Source: Macrosoma leucophasiata
Taxonomy: Eukaryota > Arthropoda > Insecta > Lepidoptera > Hedylidae
NCBI GenBank assembly: GCA_036365455.1
Contig: JAWQUS010000016.1
Location: 13,415,001-13,479,000, forward strand
Reading direction: 5' to 3'
DNA: 64,000 nt
This document shows, piece by piece, positions 1-11,861 of the stretch. Every line of letters starts with the position of its first letter. Position 1 is the stretch's first letter. The position numbers and the translations under genes are program-made. Below the pieces are notes generated by a model. It worked only from the letters and a program-made list of their open reading frames with translations. It ran no database searches and was not told the DNA's origin.

Positions 1-1030
1 TTGCAATCAGAAATGTATGAGGTAATTATTACGATGTCAATAAACTGACGTAGTTTTGATTGACGTAAGTAGTTTAGACGTTAACAATGAATACGTTATC
101 TGAGGTCCTTATTGATAAACATAGCTCAATATTGAGATTGGAAGAGAGACCTTATTTAAGAATTTTAAAATTAACTATTTTAAGTAGGTATCGACTTATG
201 TTGAGACCATGCCTATTTTTCAGTATTGCTTTTCATGCCTAGGTAACTGTTACCAGGGCCAAATTTTCAATTTAGTCCATAGTTCCGATATTATAAACAA
301 GTAATATAAAGCAAATTCTTTGAATATCGAAAACCAATAAACTGTTCATCAAAATCCCAGCGCCCACAATTGTGAAAGAAGATTATTATCGGATACGAAC
401 TGATACAGTTCTCATCGGCGCATCCCTGACCTTTATTTGCCTAGGGTGGCGGTATTCAGTCCGTTTACATGGAACAAAATATGTTCACAAATGTACTATA
501 TGAAACTGAACTAAATGAACCGTTGTTTTTGGTAAGAGACATAATGAATCAGAATATTTTATAAAATAGGTAGGTACTTACGCATGTTTTGATTTAGACC
601 AATTTTATTGACCCATATTTCACTTAACTAGAGTTTCTATTAATTGCGAGTACGATAGGCTATATTTTCATTCGCGGCAATATCTTTGTACTGGTTTACA
701 TTTAATTTTATATTTTTTATATCATAAGAAACGGATCCAAATCTTTTGTATCCTTAGCTTTCTCTTTTCATTTAGCTATGAATACTTTTAAATGCATAGG
801 TAATCGTCTAAAGTCTAAAGCATAGTTGAATCGTCTTCAGAAACTGTGCTTGCCTGCATTGACGGAACTACAGATATAGGTAGATACTGTGTAGGTCAAG
901 TGTTCAAAACAAGGTTGCAATTACCTGCAAATCGCTTGTCGATTTTTTCATAATATTTCAAATCTTCCACTGAAGATATTTTCTGTGTTGGTTCTTAGAT
1001 ACGTTGTACGATTGCACCCTACTATTTTTT
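1..1030. other. AT-rich intergenic DNA, nothing recognised
   Basis: No long open frame, no recognisable exon and no clear repeat border is visible. The stretch is AT-rich with scattered TAGGTA words typical of lepidopteran intergenic DNA. Confidence 0.5.
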
Positions 1031-1039
1031 TATGCATTG

Positions 1040-1290
1040 AAGGTGGTAAACAACCTCGCAGTTCACATGGATGCTAAATGATGACTGCAGTGCAGCCTAT
1101 AGTCATCTACGCAAAAACCAGAGTTCAAATGCGGATGCATTGCCAGTGGCAACTTGCCACCGCGTTGCCAGCCCATCCCTGAGAGCTTAGTTGTTGTCCC
1201 TGTGATAGATATTACGCGGCCAAACATTACCATGTTTGTAACCGGAATACGATGGTGCTGAATACAACCATTTAGTAGCTAATAGACAAA
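1040..1290 (-). repeat. Interspersed repeat family A, diverged copy
   Basis: It matches, on the minus strand, the roughly 280-base family described at 8655-8935: the 3' landmark (cacttaacatcaatgtgaac) and the word ggtagtgttcagcac are both recognisable but altered. A local duplication of the 'gccaccgcgttgcca' part is present near 1140-1180. Confidence 0.6.
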
Positions 1291-1750
1291 TAATAGATAA
1301 TATAGGTAATATTGGTAGCTAATATTGTACCTTATCACTGATCTTTTGTATCTCCGTTGATCTCAAAAATAATGTGACGTTGAATTACACAAAATATTTC
1401 TCGTATTTGACTGAAAATTCAGCAACTTCAAGAAAAGTCATGAAACGTAGCTAACCGACGATTGAATGAGAGTCAGATTCAATAATAGTTGAACCGATCA
1501 GCCAAGCAGTCGAATATCCCGGAACACATGATAATGAAGTTTTTATAGTATGTTTGCAATCAATATTAATGCGACATGTTAATTGTTATAAGGTATGTCT
1601 TGTGCAAGAAACCACTCGCGCGACTGAAACTAATCCATTCTATCTAGTGTATACACACGTGACATATTAAGGATATTACTCACTATAGCATTAATTTCAC
1701 GATGTTTGGTTCACGCGTACTCCGTCAGTGAGTATAGTTGGCTCATTTTG

Positions 1751-2083
1751 CAGTGCCGGATCAAGCTCGTGCGGGGCCCGTAGCAAATATGACCATGGGG
1801 CCCTAGAGTTACATTGCCTACTGAAATTTAGGATGTAAATAAAACAGAACATTTACGAAAAGGAATCGAAAACAATATTAGGGGATTCCCCCTGTAAGTA
1901 TTGTGGTATTGCCAACTTGCCTAACCTATATAATTACAGTGTGGCCAACGCTCACTTTGAGAATAGCTAAGGTGTATTACATATTTTACATATTTGTGTT
2001 TTTTTGGGCACAGGCGCGGGGCCCACAAATGCGCGGGGCCCGTAGCATTTGCTCCCTCCTGCTATATGGCTAATCCGGCACTG
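1751..2083. mobile_element. hAT-type MITE, copy 1 (333 bp)
   Basis: The ends are CAGTGCCGGAT and its complement ATCCGGCACTG. They are flanked by 8-base near-identical duplications, tcattttg (1743-1750) and tccttttg (2084-2091). An 8-base target duplication and a CAGNG-type terminus are the hAT superfamily signature. There is no coding capacity. A second, longer copy lies at 7695-8228 and shares most of the interior. Confidence 0.85.
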
Positions 2084-2109
2084 TCCTTTTGTCAATTCTC
2101 TCGTGCCTA

Positions 2110-2260
2110 TGAACGTAAGTGAAGAATGCAGCTCACGTGGATGTTAAGTGATGACTGTGTGACTCTACACAAATACTAGATGTCAAAATACAGATGCGTT
2201 TCCAACCTTAATACCTAAGTTGTTATAACTCTGCGATAGTTTTAATGGGGTTTCATTAGG
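2110..2260 (-). repeat. Interspersed repeat family A, 3' fragment
   Basis: The minus-strand 3' end of family A is recognisable by its 'gatgttaagtgatgact' landmark and the following tract, with several small deletions. Confidence 0.55.
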
Positions 2261-2985
2261 TACCTCTACCTACGATAAAAAAAATTTACTTACTGCTTCA
2301 AAGGAACAAGTGGCCTTTTCGGAAATGTTAAAATTTCAAAGTGACTTCTGACATTGACGAGAATGTACTTTGGTAAAGTTTTCTATTGATAGACCAGTAG
2401 CGAAATTAATCACAACAACTGTTTGTTCGTGAAATGTCGGTTGCAGTGAGTGCCGTCCTTTATAATTAATTTTATTAATAGAGTAAATGCCAATGATCTG
2501 TTATCATAACATGTTAAGGCAGCTTGGAGACACGTCGCAAGATCTTAAAGAAATCCTCCATAGTTGCATATAACTGCATTGCCGATTACATTACCTAAGT
2601 CTTATGTGACATACCTAGATATTCATTAACATTCTTCTGCGACGATATTGACCGTAAATAATACGATATACCTACCTAAGTCATTGTAATAAGTCATTAG
2701 TAGACTTAGATAAACTTGTCAATGAATAGGTAACATGAAATCGAAACTAGATACCTACGTTCGTAATATGTATACTTACTTCACAAAGATACCTAATACA
2801 ATTTGATCAGATCAAAAATTTGTAGAACAGAACATTCATCATCATCAATCATTCATACAGTTCATATTGGCAAGTTTGGCGACGCATGGCCATTGTAATT
2901 ATAGGTAGGTACTGCAGCTTAAAAATAAAAAAAACAGCAGTCTCAATGTTGATGTTTCGTCGCTCCTTGGACTATAAGTAGACTA
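2261..2985. other. AT-rich intergenic DNA, nothing recognised
   Basis: No exon or clear element border was found in this stretch. TAGGTACCTA-like words are frequent. Confidence 0.45.
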
Positions 2986-2996
2986 ATTATAAAGTC

Positions 2997-3258
2997 ACCA
3001 GCTGACCCGGCAAACTTCGTATTGCCTCAGAATAAAATAATGTGTCAAAGGTTTGATATGTAAACGGACTATTTGTATGGGAAAATGAAATTGTATTTTT
3101 TACTATTCTCCTCCAATTTCTACATATTTTCTCACCTCTTAAACCTTCCCTGGACTTCCAAAAATCATTCGAAACCAAAATTAGCCAAATCGGTCCAGCC
3201 GTTCTCGAGTTTTAGCGAGACTAACGAACAGCAATTGATTTTTATATATATAGATAAA
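2997..3258 (+). repeat. LINE/SINE-like 3' fragment
   Basis: It begins 'accagctgacccggcaaac' and ends in a conserved 'aaatcggtccagccgttc' tract followed by (ta)n and 'agataaata'. This arrangement is common to many dispersed lepidopteran retroposons; the same 'cggtccagccgttc' word recurs near 48430. No reading frame survives. The class assignment is by resemblance only. Confidence 0.55.
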
Positions 3259-4335
3259 TAAATTATCTTTATTCCCATCCCATATTTAGGGATCGACAAG
3301 CCTAACGTGTGGCCTGCGTCCTGTCTATAAAAGGTAGTCAAAGGAGCTGTAGGCACATACCTAAACCGACGAAAATATGGTGTAAAGCCTCAGGAATCAC
3401 GATAAAGCCTTACAATTTTATTAGTAGCGAGTGTTGTTAATTGTGTGTTCTACATTGAGGCATCTGGATTATAATTTGTTTTTTATAACATGAAAAAACG
3501 TCCATTAGCCTTGAGCTTATTATCCATTTATCACTTTCAATAGTACCTATCAAAGTGGATTGTCTATCTTTTGTGTAGGTACTTTGTTTGTATTGTTATA
3601 AAAAGTGCCACGGACGAACAATTACACAAAACTAAAATCGTTATACCTACCTATTTATTGTCCGGTTCGTATATTTATGGAAATATAAATATTAGTTAAT
3701 AAATTAACTCCTAAAAGTGAGGTATAATAATAGTCATTGTAATACATATCATTAATTTTACTATTAAATATTGGACTACCTATTCTGTTTTTTAAAATAT
3801 CCAAATTTTCAGAGTCAGAAGGAAAATGTAGTTTTTTATTGTCCTGCATTATCTTTGAAAATGTTTTATACAGTTCTTATTGAAAAACAAATGACTATTT
3901 ATGGAACACTTCATATGACTATTATGTGTATTACAACGGAATAGTTTTCATAGGTAGGTACTTCAATTGTTAATTTAATATTGTAGTATGAATATAATAT
4001 CCTCCTAAACCATTTTCATGTAAAATGTTGCCAAGATGAGACCATTTCGCTCGCACTGTCGAATAATTATCAGATTTTTGTATAACCAAGTTTCTTACTC
4101 TACACAGCCGCACTTTATAAACGCTACACGTTAGGCAAAATGCGTGCTTGGCCGTTTCATCACCACCAAAAACTATTATGTAGCAAAAAAGTTACGAATA
4201 GTGGAAGAATTTTTCATCTTATGCCTATGTGACGGTAGTAAAACGGCCAAGTCACGCATTTTGAGTCGTGTAGGTAAATAAAGAAATTTGAATCCGAATT
4301 TTGCTTATCTGGTATAATCCAAACCCAAGATAATA
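3259..4335. other. AT-rich intergenic DNA upstream of mariner
   Basis: No supported gene was found. The open frame around 3655-3849 (minus) is AT-rich with no recognisable domain, so it is not called. Confidence 0.45.
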
Positions 4336-4337
4336 TA

Positions 4338-5616
4338 TAGGTTGGGGAAAAAGTCTTTTCGCATTATAGTATGTATAAACTTGTAATAAAATCTCTTTGG
4401 CTGTAGTATTTGTATCTAGCTGGTTTTGGTATCATTGAAAGTTAAAATTTTAAAGAACATAATTCCAAATTCAAATAAGTCAAATGTGTGATTTTCATTT
4501 GTTTTTGGTACTGTTAAGATGAGTGAATCTAATGAAGAAATTCGATACATTTTAAAATTTTACTACAAAAAAGGTAAAAATGCAACGCAAGCCGCGAAAA
4601 TATTTGCGATGTTTATGGACCTAGTGCAGTGTCTGTGAGAGTAGCACAAATTTGGTTTAAGCGTTTTCAATCCGGCAATTTTGATGTCAAAGATGCACCT
4701 CGCTCTGGTCGCCCTATTACGGATAAAATGGATGCCATTTTTGAAAAAGGGGAGCAAGATCGACATATCAGTAGTTACGACGTAGCTGAAGAACAGAAAA
4801 TTGATCACAAAACAGTTTTGGCGCATTTGAAAAAAGCTGGGTACAAAAAAAGCTCGATATTTGGGTACCTCACGAGCTCACTGAAAGAAACCTAATGAAC
4901 CGTGTACTCATTTGTGATGCTTTATTACGACGTAATGAAACCGAATCATTTTTGAAGAAGCTGATAACTGGTGATGAAAAGTGGATCACGTACGACAAGA
5001 ACGTGCGAAAAAGGTCGTGGTCAAAGGCCGGTCAGGCTTCACAGACTGTGGCGAAACCCGGGTTAACTCGCAATAAGGTGATGTTGTGTGTGTGGTGGGA
5101 TTGGAAGGGCATTATTCATTATGAGCTATTACCACCAGGCAGGACTATCGATTCTGAACTCTACTGCGAACAACTGATGAGATTAAAGCAAGAAATTGAG
5201 AGAAAGCGGCCGGAATTGATCAACAGAAGGGGTGTGGTGTTTCATCATGATAACGCTAGACCTCACACATCTATAGCCACTCTGCAAATATTAAGAAAGT
5301 TTGGCTGGGAGGTGTTAATGCATCCGCCGTATAGTCCTGACCTTGCACCTTCAGATTTCCACCTGTTTCGGTCTCTTCAGAATTCTTTATGCAATGTTAG
5401 GTTAACATCGCGAGAGGACTGCCAAATCCACTTGTCGCGGTATTTTGATGAGAAGTCCCAATATTTTTATAGCAATGGGATCATGTCCCTACCTACAAGA
5501 TGGCAAAAGGTTATCGACAAAATGGTACATACATACTTTAGTTAAATTTAAATAAACTATATTAAAAAATGTTTTGAATTATCTTAAAAATTCCAAGAAA
5601 CTTTTTCTCCAACCAA
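4338..5616 (+). mobile_element. mariner (IS630/Tc1-mariner) element, 1279 bp
   Basis: The terminal inverted repeats begin taggttggggaaaaagt on the left and end actttttctccaaccaa on the right. They are flanked by the TA dinucleotide expected of the superfamily (4336-4337 and 5617-5618). The length of about 1.28 kb is the usual size of a full-length mariner. It carries a transposase gene broken by frameshifts, so it is a dead copy. Confidence 0.93.
4519..5545 (+). pseudogene. mariner transposase, frameshifted
   Basis: The gene would encode the roughly 345-residue DD34D transposase that excises and inserts the element. The start ATG at 4519 opens the N-terminal helix-turn-helix region. The frame shifts near 4605, and a second frame (4629-4895) carries 'VRVAQIWFKRFQSGNF' and 'DAPRSGRP'. 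It shifts again in the A-run near 4850, and the third frame (4895-5545) holds the catalytic region. The acidic residues are visible as TGDEKW, HHDNARPH and YSPDLAPSDFHLF, the last two spaced as expected for DD34D. The WVPHEL linker lies across the second break. At least two frameshifts mean no functional enzyme. Confidence 0.92.
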
Positions 5617-5639
5617 TATGTGGATTAAAAAAACGACGG

Positions 5640-7000
5640 AGCGCTTCGAGAAAAGGTAGGTAGTGCCTTTGGGCTTAGCTTGGTTCGTCTTGGCGGGGGC
5701 ACTCCCGTGCCCCCAGATCCAAGTGTGAAATTGGCGTCATTTAAAACGTTTCACGTTGAGTCAACAACTGAATTTTTAAGTCAAGGAAAAGAGTTCGTTT
5801 GGTTTAATCCGTTTTGATTAAGTTCAGATTAATGCGTGTAATTGCTTTTAAAATTAAAACAATCTAGTTTTTATGCCACTCCTACCCCCCTCCGCCTACC
5901 TCCTGAACCAGATAACAACAACCACTTTATTGTTTGGTTAAAACACAGTTCAATAGTAACTACTTACCTACCTACTTACGTATCGTATCGTTATCGTTTT
6001 CAGTAATATTTTTCTTATTCGACAAATTAAAGGTTTTTATATTTTAAGCACTCCAAACAATACTTTGTCATCTAGATACTACTACTAGGTATTTATGAAG
6101 TAAATATATTTTATTTTTATTACTCTGCTGTACCTATAATAGTTATTTGAAAATATAGCTGAATGTTGCTGATTTTAGCTGAATTTAAATCGAATTTCGA
6201 TTTAAACCTTAAATCAAGACACTATTAAAAGTAAGTACAGTCAAATATAATTTCAATTGCGGTTTAATGTGTATATGTTATATTTTTTTTTTAAATGTAT
6301 GTATATTATATTAAAGGTGCATATAATATGTTTAGGGTGCCATTCGTCACTGCACGTAAAACGCGTTCGTCGTCGACTAAGTAGGTAAAGTAGGTAACTA
6401 CCTGGTACTTGACTTCTTGACTTTGAAGTAGAAATCTAAAGTATTCTTGTTTCTTTTTGGAATATTTGGGTATTGCCATCACATGCTAGATATCATGCTG
6501 CGACCTTGACTAAACAACTATCGGTATCATGATAACCAAGATTCATTGCCATAACGTTTCAAAACTTGAAAAACCCCATGAAACTGGTCACAATATTGGT
6601 CATTCTCATTAGAGAACTGATTATTGGATACTTAGAATATATATATACCTACCTTCTTGGTTGGCCTGGGATAAACAAGAGCGTTTTGTTTTGCCAACAC
6701 ACACTCTATTTCTTAGTAGGTACATAGGAAAGGAAGATTTTTTTGTTTTAGGTAATTATTCTAATTCATCATTAGATAGAGTCGTCGAGTGATTTAATGA
6801 AATGAAATCGATAATTTCACTAACACACTGATGTTATAGTAGGTATAGGTAATAAGCTATAGATAAAATAATAAGTTGGGCTGTAAATGCTATAATAGGC
6901 ATATAATTAGTCTTATCTTCTAAGTTAAAGTTATGTAGAGTAGAGCTGAAAATAAATCAGATGATATACCTATATAGCACAATGCCGGGATTATACATTT
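5640..7000. other. Intergenic DNA, nothing recognised
   Basis: This is AT-rich with many short simple runs. A small GC-rich patch at 5690-5720 (gcgggggcactcccgtgccc) is present. No exon is supported. Confidence 0.4.
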
Positions 7001-7014
7001 GATAACGGTGTATT

Positions 7015-7310
7015 TCGTCGGCTTCAGTAGTCTAGTAGTGCTAGGGTCTAGAAGTAGGGTTCCGCGTTCGATCCCCGGGTCGGGACCACCAGAGATAAAG
7101 ATGTATTATCCTTAACCTGTGGCGCTATTGGAACTTTTACATTTTCTGGAAGTTGCCCAGTACCCCGGAGTTTGGTAATGAGCCCGGAGATTGCAATAGG
7201 CTCGCCACCTGTTACATGGGACAAAACATAAGGTGTGAATCGTGGGTGTTTGCATGCATTTGCCTCTGCCTACCCCTTCAAGGAATAAAGGCGTGAAGTT
7301 ACTTTTTTAC
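7015..7310 (+). repeat. tRNA-derived SINE-like repeat with LINE-type tail
   Basis: A B-box-like word (gcgttcgatcccc, about 7066-7078) follows a degenerate A-box about 40 bases upstream, as in a tRNA-derived SINE head. The following tract (cccagtaccccggagtttgg ... aggcgtgaagttac) recurs at 44930-45088, partially at 8535-8632, and inverted at 27525-27640. It is therefore the body and tail of a dispersed retroposon. Confidence 0.6.
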
Positions 7311-7694
7311 GCACGATACGATTGTTTTGTTTGCCAATTTTATTGCCCCTTATTATCGACACTTGCGTAACATTTGTCTCTACACAAGGAATTCAAATCT
7401 TGGTTTGCGTATACTGTAGGCGTCTATCGGAAGTATCGGAATTTACACGTTTGGTAAAAAAGAAAATGCTTGACTTAACTTTCCTCGATAAATCTTTGGG
7501 AAAATCTATGATTTACTTCACGTACTCGGTCATAAACACTGTACCTACGACACAACCGAGTTGATTTACAGCATTATGGTGAAAGGGTCCGCGAGCTTGT
7601 TCGACGACTCTCCTGCAACTTACAATTAGACAAACTCTCGTTGGATTCCAGAGATACTATTCTATAACTGCACGCCTGAAACCAAAGGTTAAAT

Positions 7695-8228
7695 CAGTGC
7701 CGGACAAGTAGCAAATGTGACCACGGAATAGATAAAATTATTTATTCCGTGAATGTGACCATGAGGCCCTAGAATTACATTGCCTATTGAAATTAAGAAT
7801 GAAAATAAAACAGAACATTTACGAAAAGGAATCGAAAACAATATTAGGAGATTACCCCTGTAAGTATTGTGGTATTGTCAACTTGCAACATATAATCTTA
7901 ATATATATAAATCTCGTGTCACAATGTTTGTCCTCAATGGACTCCTAAACCACTTAACCGATTATAATAAAATTCGCACACCATGTGCAGTTCGATCCAA
8001 CTTGAGAGATAGGATAGCTTACATTACGCTATGACTAATAGGAGCAGAGCAGCGCGGGCGAAGCCGGGGCGGGCCGCTAGTATACCTATATAATTACAGT
8101 GTAACCAACGCTCACTTTGAGAATAGCTAAGGTGTATTACATATTTTGCATATTTGTATTTTTTTTTGCACACAGGCAAGGGGCCCTTAGCATTTGCTGC
8201 CTTCTACACTATGGCTAATCCGGCACTG
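7695..8228. mobile_element. hAT-type MITE, copy 2, interrupted by a Helitron
   Basis: It has the same ends as the copy at 1751-2083 (CAGTGCCGGA ... CCGGCACTG). The flanks ggttaaat (7687-7694) and gattaaac (8229-8236) agree at 6 of 8 positions, a worn hAT target duplication. The interior aligns with copy 1 except for a 185-base insertion at 7896-8080 and a small local duplication near 7730. Confidence 0.85.
7896..8080 (+). mobile_element. Short non-autonomous Helitron nested in hAT MITE
   Basis: The insert begins TC and ends CTAG directly after a GC-rich palindromic patch (gggcgaagccggggcgggcc). It sits between A (7895) and T (8081) with no target duplication. TC...hairpin...CTRR inserted at AT is the Helitron signature. 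Copy 1 of the surrounding MITE lacks it, which gives the empty-site comparison. Confidence 0.82.
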
Positions 8229-8324
8229 GATTAAACAAATAACGTTCTTACCGAAATCGTTCCCATCACACATTCAAACGATAGTATATGGCATTAATAT
8301 TTTCATTCTTGAACTTTTTACTTG

Positions 8325-8530
8325 TGGTAGAGTTTTAAGTGTAAGAGCTCGCGGGCGTAGGCATCGCATTACCTAATTTATCTGCCGCTAAATGGTAGTG
8401 TTCAGCACTATCGTGTTCCGGTTAGGTTGTAATGTACGGCCACGTAATAACTATCACAGAGACATAATAATTAAGGTCTCAGGGGTGGCAACGCATCTGC
8501 ACTTTGACCTCTGGTATTTGTGTGGGTATC
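8325..8530 (+). repeat. Interspersed repeat family A, chimeric with a retroposon tail
   Basis: This is the 5' two-thirds of family A (gctcgcgggcgtaggc ... ggtagtgttcagcac). It runs directly into the 'gcctcgccacctgttacgtg ... ggcgtgaagttacgg' tail (8535-8632) shared with 7015-7310, so this copy is a recombinant or template-switched chimera. Confidence 0.6.
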
Positions 8531-8654
8531 AGTGTAATACGCCCGGAGCCTCGCCACCTGTTACGTGGACCAAAACGTAATCGGCGAATGCATTTGCGTA
8601 TCCTTTTGGGGATTACAGGCGTGAAGTTACGGTAAAAGCGAGTCATATTTTTAT

Positions 8655-8935
8655 TGGTGGTAGAGCTCTAGTGACGGAGCTCGCGGGCGTAGGCATCACC
8701 GCATTACCTAATATACTTGCCGTTAAATGGTAGTGTTCAGCACTATTGTGTTCCAGTCAGGTGGTAATGTACGGCCCTATAATTTCCGGCACAGAGGCAT
8801 AACACCTTAGGCCTCAAAAGTGGTAACGCATCTGCATTTTGACCTTGGTCTCTGTGTGGGTGTCTATATGCTGCAGTCCTCACTTAACATCAATGTGAAC
8901 TGCATGCTTGTTTGCCACTTCCTTGGCCATGTGAG
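8655..8935 (+). repeat. Interspersed repeat family A, near full length
   Basis: The order of landmarks is ggtagagctc, gacggagctcgcgggcg, ccgttaaatggtagtgttca, atgtacggccctataat, gcacagaggcataacacctt, acgcatctgcattttgacct, and acttaacatcaatgtgaac followed by gcatgcttgtttgccactt. At least sixteen copies occur in this window on both strands, with no inverted termini, so it behaves like a SINE or the 3' end of a LINE. Confidence 0.75.
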
Positions 8936-8939
8936 GTAT

Positions 8940-9476
8940 ATTTTTAGTAAATTAGCTAAATGTCACATTAATAGGAAGGTAAATATTAACTACAATTTTA
9001 TCAACCCAGATAATATTAAATTCGCTTTTACACTTTTAGTAGGCATTTTTTTTAATTTATACGTAAACTGCAAGTAACTCCCAGCAACTGCAATTCTACT
9101 TTATAGATATTATAGGTATCTACTATTTTACGACTCGCACAGTTGTAAATGTAAATAATTGCATCCATAGCATAAAATCTCCGTGTAATATTATTATTTA
9201 AATCACGTAGTTACTACTATATAAACTGTGAATCTATTTGATAAATAATGAATTATAATATCTACCTACGTATTTAAGTAGTAATTCATAGTCATGGCCT
9301 GATCGGTAAATACCATAATAAAAATAAAAATTAAGTAGGTACGAATTCATTAGGTACCTACATGTTAAGCATTTGGCAATAAAATTTAATAGGAGATCTT
9401 TTTAATTTTGAAATTGATAGAAACTGAAAATTGGACGGAAGTCGGAATACTTACTTATTCAAAATTTTCAGTTGAT
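8940..9476. other. AT-rich intergenic DNA
   Basis: No supported feature beyond AT-rich sequence. Confidence 0.4.
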
Positions 9477-9540
9477 AATAAGTAAATCAAACGGTTTTAT
9501 TATGTAGGTACACATAATAAAACCGTTTGATTTACTTATT
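9477..9540. repeat. Perfect 29-bp inverted repeat, 6-base loop
   Basis: Bases 9477-9505 and 9512-9540 are exact reverse complements around the loop aggtac. The arms contain aagtaaatcaaacggttt. No TIR or target duplication is obvious outside the arms, so it could be a foldback element core or a DNA hairpin. Confidence 0.9.
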
Positions 9541-10440
9541 TCAATGATACACTCGTTTAAATAAAAAAGGTAATGAGCTTGTAGAAACTTAAGGAAACAT
9601 AAAAAAAATATCTTAAAGCTGAATACCAAAATTCCTTTTCAACAAAAGAAAAAAAAAGCGAAAACCATCAGACTATTTCGAATGAAAGTAAACACCCCGT
9701 TAAACTCCACGTGATCATTTGAATTATCGAATCCACGATTTACGATAGCTGATAGCTGATGCAGTGAAAGGGCCGGCGAGGGCTTTAATGCAAGCAACAC
9801 TAGCATCGTTTACATTAATTGCAAGCACGTGCCACCACCCGCGCTCTTGTCCACGCACATCGACATGCTTGATGGAATTGAATTACCAGTGCTTTAAAAC
9901 GTGCCTTATATTTATCTCTGTAGGGTTGTTTCTTATCACACGAAGTCTAATAATTACGTATATCTAAACATATTATTAGTACAGCTTACATTGATGGTAA
10001 GTAAGGTGAATACAGACGTGGCTTTATGCTTTAACGCAGAACACTACCGTTTAGTACCCGTGATAGGCAACTTACCCTCGAATTTTAGAGCTCTACGTAA
10101 AAGAATAACCATCAGGTACAAACTTAACTTATTGACCTAGTCTCTCTTAGTCTTCTTATTCGTACATTAACTTATTTTTGCTTAATAATTATGACGCGTT
10201 ACGTATCATCAAGGTACAATGCAGTACAATAGAATCCGGCAGGTACTATAGGGTCAAGAACGACAAAATTAAGCAGATCATCATCTAAATAATTTTCTTA
10301 ATAATGTACACAATGCACTAAACAAAATGCTGTGTTATTTTTCCGATTTCCTCAATACTAATAACACAACTCTACCATTCGCTAAAAATATGCGTTTCTT
10401 TGCGTTATGTACCTACCTATATGAAATGAATAAAAAAGTA
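9541..10440. other. Intergenic DNA without supported gene
   Basis: Open frames of 60-80 codons near 9764-10140 have no recognisable domain and no splice context that fits a neighbour. Confidence 0.35.
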
Positions 10441-10447
10441 TGTATGT

Positions 10448-10492
10448 ATCTTCACGCCAGGTCCCTAACGGGGTAGGCAGAGAGTGTAAAAA
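10448..10492 (-). repeat. LINE tail fragment
   Basis: The minus strand reads ctctgcctaccccgttaggg followed by acctggcgtgaagatac. The same word ends the LINE ORF2 remnant at 39187-39485 and recurs at 41789-41829. Confidence 0.6.
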
Positions 10493-10979
10493 ATTATGTC
10501 TATCGTATTAATTATTGTCTATCTAAAAATTATATCTATCTGCTGTAAATAGCTTCATTGGCAAATATGATAAAAAAGTTTTGTTGTGTTGTGGCGTAGT
10601 TAATAATGTTAAAAGGATATTTCCCGTTGACGTACGTAGGTATAGGTAATCTAGAAATTTAGCATGGAAGAAATCCTAACGGGTCAGTCAAGGAAAATAG
10701 ATATCTACATAAATTGCTTGGTATTTCTATGTCAGATGCTTACGTAGTAAACTGGCTTGCCTTAAGAATACGCACATAAGTTAATCAATTTCTTCCTTTA
10801 CGTCAAAGTAGGTGCACAACGTTAAGGTAATTTAAACCAGAAATTCGGCGTATTCGTAAGAAAAATTGTAATTTAATTTTTATCGCATTTATTTATATTC
10901 AAAATGTCAACGTACATCAGGAACATTTCTCGGAAGATTTTCAATTACCATATTTTTTACGCACTAACGATATTGATGC

Positions 10980-11235
10980 GAAATTACCCTCGCGAGCCTG
11001 TCTGAGGGAACTGGTTCGCCACTGCCATTGGCCGCCGTCCATCGTACGACGCCGGTATGTACGGCGATTCAATAGAAATCTCTGCGTGGATCACGACAAA
11101 AACTAACACTTCTAACGAGTTTCTCAATTCCAAAGCCAATTTAGGTAACCCGCTCGCCAGGGTCGTGCCTCAACGAGCTGCACTCGATTATAATACGCGG
11201 GAGGCGACCACTTTGGTGGCTATACATTGATTTAT
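10980..11235. promoter_or_regulatory. CpG-rich non-repetitive patch, possible promoter
   Basis: This patch is distinctly richer in GC and CpG than its surroundings. It contains an inverted CCAAT box (cattggccg near 11026), a donor-like ccg|gtatgt near 11055, and a TATA-like gattataatacg near 11189. No repeat copy of it was seen elsewhere in the window. It lies upstream of the SLC17 exons and could be their promoter or 5' non-coding exon. No direct evidence links them. Confidence 0.2.
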
Positions 11236-11803
11236 TGATTTTGATCCTGAAAAATTTGTACCGTTATTGTCAGAGTATCTTACTATCTATAGAAAGAAGT
11301 CAAACCGTACACGTACAACAAACGCAAATACCTAAGAAAAAAAAACACGAAAATTAAGCTAGCAGACAAGGAGATCAATCAAATAATTTTTTTTCTTCTT
11401 TGAATGTTTGGCAGTTCCTATAGGTAGGTACCTACTTATTTCTGTTCCAGCAACAATTGTATTACAAGTAGTAATAAAACCTTAATGATTACAATAGTTA
11501 ACTGGGTAGGTATTATGAAGTTAGAGTCGAGTTAGTTTAACATAGATTTTTCAATTTTGATTCACGTGCAGTTCATATTTTAAAAACGCTTGCTCACGCC
11601 GCGTTCTACTTTGAACAATGCAGCACGACTGTTTCAGACACATAAAAGGTGTGGGCCCCTTCGACGATTTTATGTTATAGTCGCCAACAAAGGTTAAAAG
11701 TATTTTATGATAAAAAAATATCGCTTTATCACAATAAAAGACACCATGTCATTTCAGTTAATTTCTCGAATTTTGTGTATTTTTCAGTCTAGTCAGTACT
11801 GAA

Positions 11804-11861
11804 ATACTGAAGGAATAGTTCAATAATCAATCATTGTGTTATTTAACTATTCCTTCAGTAT
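11804..11861. repeat. 17-bp inverted repeat
   Basis: Bases 11804-11820 (atactgaaggaatagtt) and 11845-11861 are exact reverse complements separated by 24 bases. Confidence 0.85.

Noticed and set aside
3655..3849. 64-codon minus-strand frame
   Set aside because: AT-rich, without domain, promoter or splice context.
4629..5545. Intact domesticated transposase (SETMAR-like)
   Set aside because: The two frames overlap by one base through a frameshift and lie between mariner TIRs with TA flanks; no fused host domain is present.
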